Shown one piece after another: positions 6,517 to 10,824 of a stretch of 10,824 bases of DNA; the first letter of the stretch is position 1, and every line of letters begins with the position of its first letter. The DNA comes from JBDSTZ01 sp039927975 (GTDB lineage Bacteria > Pseudomonadota > Gammaproteobacteria > Burkholderiales > Burkholderiaceae_D), in the NCBI GenBank assembly GCA_039927975.1, contig JBDSTZ010000390.1:1-10824 (forward strand), read 5' to 3'. The notes beneath the pieces are model-generated. The model saw nothing but the letters and a program-made list of their open reading frames with translations. It made no database searches and was not told the origin of the DNA. The translations under genes were made by a program, and so were the position numbers.

Positions 6517-6617
6517 CCGTCATTCCCGCGCAGGCGGGAATCTATAGCACTCCGGCAAATATGCTATGGATTCCCGCCTTCGCGGGAAGTCGGGTCGGGC
6601 AATGCCCGACATGACGG
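6517..6617. repeat. 101-bp hairpin-rich repeat with terminal inverted repeats (REP/dRS3-like, MITE-like)
   Basis: The element is bounded by perfect 7-bp inverted repeats, CCGTCAT (6517-6523) and ATGACGG (6611-6617). Inside are four stems: ATTCCCGC/GCGGGAAT (6522-6541), ATAGCA/TGCTAT (6544-6567), TTCCCGC/GCGGGAA (6571-6588) and GTCGGGC/GCCCGAC (6594-6610). The first fits ATTCCC-N8-GGGAAT exactly, the pattern recalled for dRS3 repeats of Neisseria; the second deviates by one base. It carries no coding capacity and no T tract. I see no target-site duplication. It is probably one copy of a dispersed genomic repeat family. It falls between aroA and cmk, where it could alter transcript stability or processing. 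Confidence 0.75.
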
Positions 6618-6708
6618 CTCCAGGGCTAACAATCTCACCTTAGCGGCAAGTCGGGTCGGGCGTCACCCGAACCGGCGACGCTCGGGATAACAATCAGCTC
6701 AGAATAAT
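6587..6708. repeat. Degenerate 61-bp tandem duplication reaching the aroA stop
   Basis: A 14-nt stretch AAGTCGGGTCGGGC occurs at 6587-6600 and again at 6648-6661, 61 nt apart. TAACAATC recurs at the same 61-nt offset (6627-6634 and 6688-6695). Between these anchors about 21 of 34 positions agree by eye without gaps. The first copy includes the right end of the 101-bp element; the second runs into the aroA stop codon. This looks like an old duplication. Confidence 0.5.
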
Positions 6709-8030
6709 TCTTTCTTGGCGATCCCGGCGAACGCTTCGAAATAATCCGGGAAGGTCTTGGCCACGCACTTCGGATCGTTGATGCGCATGGTGTTGCCGCG
6801 CAGCGCGGCGCCGTCCAGCGAGGCGAGCGAGAAGCACATCGCCATGCGGTGGTCGTCGTAGGTGTCGATGGTGGCCGCCTCGATCTTCGCCGGCGGCGTG
6901 ATGGTGATGTAATCAGCGCCCTCCTCCACCACCGCGCCGAGTTTGCGCAGCTCGGTCGCCATGGCCGCCAGGCGGTCGGTTTCCTTCACGCGCCAGCTGG
7001 CGATATTGCGCAGCGTGCTGGTGCCGTCGGCGTACAGCGCGGCCACCGCGATGGTCATGGCGGCGTCGGGAATGTGGTTGAAGTCGGCGTCGATGGCTTT
7101 CAATACGCCGTTCGAGCGCGCCTCGGTCCAGTTGTCGCCCTTGGTGATGATGGCGCCCATGCGCTCGAGCGCGTCGGCAAAGCGCACGTCGCCCTGGATG
7201 CTGTCGCGCCCCACGCCGTTCACGCGCACCGGTCCGCCGGCAATCGCACCGGCCGCCAGGAAGTAGGAGGCCGACGAGGCATCGCCCTCGACGTGAATGG
7301 TGCCAGGGCTCTGGTAACGCTGGCCCGGCTGCACGGTGAACGACTGCCAGCCGTTCTGCTCGACCGTCACGCCGAAGCGGCGCATCAGGTTGAGGGTGAT
7401 TTCAATGTAGGGCTTGGAGATCAGTTCGCCCACCACGTCGATGCTGACCGGGTGTTCCTTGGCCATCAACGGCGCGGCCATCAGCAGCGCGGTGAGGAAC
7501 TGGCTCGACACATTGCCGCGCACCGACATGCGCTGGGCGTGGATGTGGCCGCGCCGGATCCGCAGCGGCGGGTAGCCTTCGACGCCGGTGTACTCGATTT
7601 GCGCGCCAATCTCGTTGAGGGCGTCGACCAGGTCGCCGATCGGCCGCTCGTGCATGCGCGAGACGCCGTGCAGGGTGTAGTCGCCGCCGATCACCGCCAG
7701 CGCCGCCGTCAGCGGACGGATCGCGGTGCCGGCGTTGCCCATGAAGAGGTCGGCCGTCGGCACCGGCAGCACGCCGTCGGCGCCGTGCACGATGTGGTTG
7801 TTCTCGTCGACCTGCTCCCACTTGATGCCGAGCGAATGCAGGGCGCCGAGCATGACCATGGTGTCGTCCGAGGCCAGCAGGTCGACGATGGTGGTGGTGC
7901 CGCCGGCCAGCGCCGCCAGCAGCAGCGTGCGGTTCGAGATGCTCTTCGAGCCTGGCAGCTTGACCACGCCTTCGACGTGCATCACCGGCGCGAGGTCGAT
8001 GTGGTGGGGGTAGTGTTTTTGCTGCGTCAT
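6699..8030 (-). CDS. aroA: 3-phosphoshikimate 1-carboxyvinyltransferase (EPSP synthase)
   Basis: AroA joins shikimate 3-phosphate and phosphoenolpyruvate to make EPSP, the step before chorismate. The 443-residue product shows all signature stretches: LPGSKSISNR (25-34), GNAGTAIRPL (98-107), PDAAMT (321-326) with catalytic Asp322, KETDR (349-353) and DDHRMAM (392-398). The GNAGTA-x-RP form with Thr at the usual position is class I and suggests normal glyphosate sensitivity; the following residue is Ile where E. coli has Met. The ATG at 8030 has a good ribosome site, GAGGA, seven nt upstream. It begins 31 nt after tyrA and is followed by a repeat-bearing spacer before cmk. Some relatives carry a tyrA-aroA fusion; here the two are separate. 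Confidence 0.97.
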   Translation of the reverse strand: MTQQKHYPHHIDLAPVMHVEGVVKLPGSKSISNRTLLLAALAGGTTTIVDLLASDDTMVMLGALHSLGIKWEQVDENNHIVHGADGVLPVPTADLFMGNAGTAIRPLTAALAVIGGDYTLHGVSRMHERPIGDLVDALNEIGAQIEYTGVEGYPPLRIRRGHIHAQRMSVRGNVSSQFLTALLMAAPLMAKEHPVSIDVVGELISKPYIEITLNLMRRFGVTVEQNGWQSFTVQPGQRYQSPGTIHVEGDASSASYFLAAGAIAGGPVRVNGVGRDSIQGDVRFADALERMGAIITKGDNWTEARSNGVLKAIDADFNHIPDAAMTIAVAALYADGTSTLRNIASWRVKETDRLAAMATELRKLGAVVEEGADYITITPPAKIEAATIDTYDDHRMAMCFSLASLDGAALRGNTMRINDPKCVAKTFPDYFEAFAGIAKKELF

Positions 8031-8065
8031 GCGGGTGTCCTCGGGTGGTCGGCGGCGGCGCTCAT
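8027..8065 (-). other. 12-codon mini-ORF bridging tyrA stop and aroA start
   Basis: An ATG at 8065 overlaps the tyrA stop as ATGA, reads twelve codons (MSAAADHPRTPA) and ends at a TGA that overlaps the aroA ATG, again as ATGA. The aroA Shine-Dalgarno GAGGA (8042-8038) lies within it. It could relay terminating ribosomes from tyrA to aroA, but a chance frame in a 31-nt gap is equally possible. Confidence 0.25.
8038..8042 (-). promoter_or_regulatory. Shine-Dalgarno site of aroA
   Basis: GAGGA on the minus strand is spaced seven nt from the aroA ATG at 8030. It is the clearest ribosome-binding site in the window and supports that start. Confidence 0.75.
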
Positions 8066-8955
8066 GCGCACGGCGCCTTCGGTTCTGCGGTTTCGATGGT
8101 TTCGATCCATTGGCGGCGGGCGCGCTGGGCGTTGGCGTAGACGCCTTCGATGGCGGCGCCGTCGCCCTCGGCCAGCCTGGCGCGCAGGCCGCTCAATTGT
8201 GACAGGTATGCATCGAGCTCGCACAGCAGCGCGCTGCGGTTGGCCAGGCTGATGTCGCGCCACATCTCGGGCGAGGAGCCGGCGATGCGGGTGAAGTCGC
8301 GAAAGCCGCTGGCGGCGTACTGGAACAGCAGCTCGGCGTGCGGCTTGTTGGCGATGTCGTCGACCAGCGCGAAGGCCAGCAGGTGCGGCAGATGGCTGAC
8401 CGCCGCGAACACCTTGTCGTGGTCTTCGGCGGACAGGCGGTGGATGACGGCGCCGCAGGCGGCCCAGGCGGCGGCCACGCGTTCGACCGCCACCAGGCTA
8501 TTTTCCGGCAGCGGCGCGAGCACCGTCTTTTTGCCGCGATACAGGTCGACGATGGCGGCGTCGGGGCCGTTGGTCTCGCGCCCGGCGATCGGATGGCCGG
8601 GCACGAACTGCCCCACCCGATCGCCCAGCGCGGCGCGCGCCGCCGCCACCACGTCGCACTTGGTGCTGCCGGCGTCGGTGACGATGGTGCGTTCTTCCAG
8701 GTGCGGCAGCAGCGATGCGAGGATGGCGCCGGTCTGGGCCACTGGCGCGGCGATCAGCACCAGGTCGGCGCCGCGCATGGCCTCGGCCATCGTTGGGCCG
8801 ACGCTGTCGATGATGCCCAGTTCGAGCGCGCGCGCCAGCGCTTCCGGCGAGCGGCCCATGCCGACAATGTGGGTGACCACGCCGGCGTGCTTGAGCGCGA
8901 GGGCGAAGGAACCGCCGATCAGGCCAACGCCGAAGATGACGACCTTGTTCAGCAC
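8062..8955 (-). CDS. tyrA: Prephenate/arogenate dehydrogenase family protein
   Basis: The enzyme oxidatively decarboxylates prephenate (or arogenate) on the way to tyrosine. The 297-residue product has an N-terminal Rossmann domain with GVGLIGGS (9-16), then DAGSTK (94-99), GHPIAGRE (120-127) with His121 in the substrate site, SHLPH (187-191), and the helical-domain motif FRDFTRIAGSSPEMWRDI (218-235). There is no chorismate mutase or ACT domain, the lean form expected in this lineage; the mutase is presumably on the PheA N-terminus outside the window. Substrate and NAD/NADP preference cannot be read from these motifs alone. The start is GTG at 8955, one nt after the hisC TAA, and only two codons precede the first core beta-strand, so translational coupling to hisC is likely. 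The next gene is aroA. Confidence 0.95.
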   Translation of the reverse strand: MLNKVVIFGVGLIGGSFALALKHAGVVTHIVGMGRSPEALARALELGIIDSVGPTMAEAMRGADLVLIAAPVAQTGAILASLLPHLEERTIVTDAGSTKCDVVAAARAALGDRVGQFVPGHPIAGRETNGPDAAIVDLYRGKKTVLAPLPENSLVAVERVAAAWAACGAVIHRLSAEDHDKVFAAVSHLPHLLAFALVDDIANKPHAELLFQYAASGFRDFTRIAGSSPEMWRDISLANRSALLCELDAYLSQLSGLRARLAEGDGAAIEGVYANAQRARRQWIETIETAEPKAPCA

Positions 8956-8956
8956 T

Positions 8957-10063
8957 TTACGCCAACGCTTTCTTGAGGGCGGCGATGAAGACCGCGTTCT
9001 CTTGCGGCAGGCCGATCGAGATGCGCAGCCATTGCGGCAGGCCGTAATTACCGACCGGGCGCACGATCACGCCCTGGCGCAGCAGCGCCAGGTTCACGCG
9101 CGCGCCGGCGCCGTCGTCGTCGCCGACCCGCACCAGCACGAAGTTGCCGAACGAGGGGACGTATTCCAGACCGAGTTCGGTGAACGCTTCGACAAACTGG
9201 CGGTAGCCGGCGGCGTTGTTGGCGGCGCCTTGCTCAAGGAATGCGGTGTCGTTGAGGGCGGCGATGGCGGCGGCCTGGGCCAGCGAATTGACGTTGAAGG
9301 GCTGGCGCACACGGTTCATCAGGTCGGTGACGGCGGGCTGCGCGATGGCGAAGCCGACCCGCAGGCCGGCCAGGCCATAGGCTTTGGAGAAGGTGCGCGA
9401 GACGATCAGGTTGGGGTAGCTGCGCACCCACTTGGCCGACTCGAACTGCTGCTCGGGCGCGAGGAATTCGTTGTAGGCTTCGTCGAGCACGACGATGACG
9501 TCGGCCGGCACGCGCTTGAGGAAGGCTTCGATCTCGGGCGCCGGAATGAAGGTGCCGGTCGGGTTGTTGGGGTTGGCGATGAACACCAGGCGCGTGTCGG
9601 CGTCGATGGCGGCGGCCATGGCGTTCAGATCGTGACCGTAATCGACGGCCGGCACCACGATGGCGCGCGCGCCGACGCCTTGAGTGGCGAGCGCGTACAC
9701 GGCGAACGAGTACTGCGCGTAGACCACCGCCTGGCCCTTCTGGACCAACGCGTGGGCGGCGATTTCGAGGATGTCGTTGCTGCCGTTGCCCAGCGTGATC
9801 CAGTCGGCCGGGACGTCGTAGCGCTTGGCCAGCGCGGCCTTGAGTTCAAAGCCGTTGGCGTCGGGGTAGCGCCCCAGTTCGGCGACGGCGGCGGCCATTG
9901 CCTGCTTGCTCGACTCGGGCACGCCGAACGGGTTCTCGTTCGACGCCAGCTTGACGATCTCGGCTTCGTTCAGGCCAAACTCGCGCGCGACTTCGGCAAT
10001 GGGTTTGCCGGCCTGGTAAGGGGCGATGGCGCGGACGTATTCGGGACCAAATTGGTTGGGCAT
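8957..10063 (-). CDS. hisC: Histidinol-phosphate / aromatic aminotransferase (HisC2 type)
   Basis: This PLP enzyme of fold type I transfers amino groups to or from histidinol phosphate and, in homologues in the same gene setting, aromatic keto acids. The 368-residue product shows SNENPFG (41-47), NPNNPTG (164-170), DEAY (194-197) and the PLP lysine motif SRTFSKAYG (222-230) with Lys227, then GLRVGF (233-238) and a C-terminal RISIG (347-351) whose Arg347 should bind the substrate carboxylate. The ATG at 10063 gives the family's usual N-terminus. It is 26 nt after pheA and one nt before tyrA. A position between pheA and tyrA, rather than in a his operon, suggests an aromatic role (phenylalanine and tyrosine transamination), possibly with a second hisC elsewhere; this is inferred. 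Confidence 0.95.
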   Translation of the reverse strand: MPNQFGPEYVRAIAPYQAGKPIAEVAREFGLNEAEIVKLASNENPFGVPESSKQAMAAAVAELGRYPDANGFELKAALAKRYDVPADWITLGNGSNDILEIAAHALVQKGQAVVYAQYSFAVYALATQGVGARAIVVPAVDYGHDLNAMAAAIDADTRLVFIANPNNPTGTFIPAPEIEAFLKRVPADVIVVLDEAYNEFLAPEQQFESAKWVRSYPNLIVSRTFSKAYGLAGLRVGFAIAQPAVTDLMNRVRQPFNVNSLAQAAAIAALNDTAFLEQGAANNAAGYRQFVEAFTELGLEYVPSFGNFVLVRVGDDDGAGARVNLALLRQGVIVRPVGNYGLPQWLRISIGLPQENAVFIAALKKALA

Positions 10064-10089
10064 GGCGATGGATTTTTCAGTAAAAAATG

Positions 10090-10824
10090 TCAGGTCAGGC
10101 TGAGCGGATACGAGCCGAGCACCTTGAAGAAGGCGGCGTTGTCGCGCAATTCCTCGAGCGCGCTGGCGACGGCGGCATCGAACACGTGGCCTTCGATATC
10201 GACGTAAAAATAGTATTCCCAGGTGCCGATGCGGGCCGGGCGCGATTCGAAGCGGGTCATCGATACATTGTGCTTGGCGAGCGGCGCGAGCAGGTTGTAG
10301 ACGGCGCCGGAACGATTCGGCACCGCCAGCACCAGCGAGGTCTGGTCCTTGCCGGACGGGTTGGTCTGCAGCGTGCCGATGACGGCGAAGCGGGTGCGGT
10401 TGTGCGGGTCGTCCTGGATGTGGGCCTGGACCACGCCCAGCTTGTACTGTTCGCCCGCCATTTCACTGGCGATGGCGGCGATGGCGGCGTCCTTGCTGGC
10501 CATGACGGCCGCTTCGGCGTTGGAGGCGACGGCGCGCCGTTCAATGTCGGGATAGTGCTGGTTGAGCCAGACCTGGCACTGGGCCAGCGCCTGCGAATGG
10601 GCGCAGACGACGGTGACGCCGTCCATGCTGCCGGTCTTGGTCATGAGGCTGTGGTGGACCGGTATCGAGACTTCGCCGCTGATGATGGTGGTGGTGGCGA
10701 GCATCAGGTCGAGGGTGCGGTTGATCGCGCCCTCGGACGAATTTTCGACCGGGACCACGCCGAAATCGGCGGTGCCGGCCTCGGTGGCGCGGAACACTTC
10801 GTCGATCGAGATGCATGGCAGGCC
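10090..10824 (-). CDS. pheA: Prephenate dehydratase / P-protein (partial, C-terminal 244 residues)
   Basis: Prephenate dehydratase converts prephenate to phenylpyruvate, committing it to phenylalanine. The reading frame is open to the window edge, so the N-terminus is missing; the first visible residues are GLPCISIDEVFRATEAG. Marks of the catalytic domain are VPVENSSEGAINRTLD (about residues 25-40 of the visible part) and NRTRFAVIG, which holds the Thr-Arg-Phe active-site triplet. A C-terminal ACT domain follows, with SLVLAVPNRSGAVYNLLAPL and the ESRP motif that binds phenylalanine for feedback inhibition. Family proteins here are usually about 360 residues with an N-terminal AroQ chorismate mutase domain; that part would lie upstream of the window. 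hisC follows after 26 nt. Confidence 0.95.
   Translation of the reverse strand, partial: GLPCISIDEVFRATEAGTADFGVVPVENSSEGAINRTLDLMLATTTIISGEVSIPVHHSLMTKTGSMDGVTVVCAHSQALAQCQVWLNQHYPDIERRAVASNAEAAVMASKDAAIAAIASEMAGEQYKLGVVQAHIQDDPHNRTRFAVIGTLQTNPSGKDQTSLVLAVPNRSGAVYNLLAPLAKHNVSMTRFESRPARIGTWEYYFYVDIEGHVFDAAVASALEELRDNAAFFKVLGSYPLSLT

Noticed and set aside
6587..6600. A phage or plasmid attachment site at the repeated 14-nt stretch
   Set aside because: The two copies lie 61 nt apart with no integrase or tRNA nearby; a local tandem duplication explains them.
6517..6617. The hairpin element as an intrinsic terminator for aroA
   Set aside because: The stems are strong, but no T tract follows any of them on the minus strand.
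6517..6617. A CRISPR-like array, given the repeated ATTCCCGC motifs
   Set aside because: There are only two palindromic copies with unequal surroundings, no regular spacers and no cas genes.
6849..8252. 467-codon plus-strand frame opposite aroA
   Set aside because: It is a shadow frame rich in His, Arg and Gly; aroA has every catalytic motif.
8150..10207. Very long open frame (685 codons) on the plus strand opposite tyrA and hisC
   Set aside because: It is antisense to two well-supported genes; such frames are common in GC-rich DNA, its protein is low-complexity and matches no family I know.

Overview
This window comes from a GC-rich betaproteobacterial chromosome. Gene order and protein sequences best fit Burkholderiales, probably Oxalobacteraceae (Massilia, Duganella or Janthinobacterium-like); that placement is inference from recalled family features. 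All eleven genes lie on the minus strand, so transcription runs from high to low coordinates. I see no tRNA, rRNA, CRISPR array, insertion sequence, prophage or accessory cassette.

In the direction of transcription, the first block (10824 to 5823) holds the 3' part of pheA, then hisC, tyrA and aroA, packed with gaps of 26, 1 and 31 nt. After a 204-nt spacer comes cmk. PheA and TyrA split prephenate toward phenylalanine and tyrosine, the HisC-type aminotransferase can serve both aromatic and histidine transamination, and AroA makes the chorismate precursor. This is the betaproteobacterial version of the aromatic-amino-acid / cmk / rpsA supraoperon also known from pseudomonads. The aroA-cmk spacer holds a 101-bp hairpin-rich element with terminal inverted repeats and a decayed 61-bp tandem duplication. 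cmk ends inside a 9-bp tandem repeat that runs up to a rho-independent terminator.

The second block (5646 to 3611) is rpsA (ribosomal protein S1) followed 17 nt later by ihfB (IHF beta), closed by a second intrinsic terminator whose 3' arm and T tract are duplicated. The rpsA leader has inverted repeats and no clear Shine-Dalgarno sequence.

The third block (3421 to beyond position 1) is envelope and lipopolysaccharide biology: lapA and lapB (LPS assembly; LapB controls LpxC stability), ugd (UDP-glucuronate) and the start of rfaE1 (heptose kinase for the LPS core). A plausible promoter sits just after the ihfB terminator, followed by a leader made of 12-nt tandem repeats. ugd is 13 nt after lapB, and rfaE1 overlaps the ugd stop as ATGA.

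The coding content is conserved and I find no undescribed protein system. The less ordinary signals are in the three spacers: the hairpin element and duplication, the minisatellite that supplies the cmk stop codon, the repeat leader before lapA, and the structured rpsA leader. No stretch over 300 bases lacks a gene.
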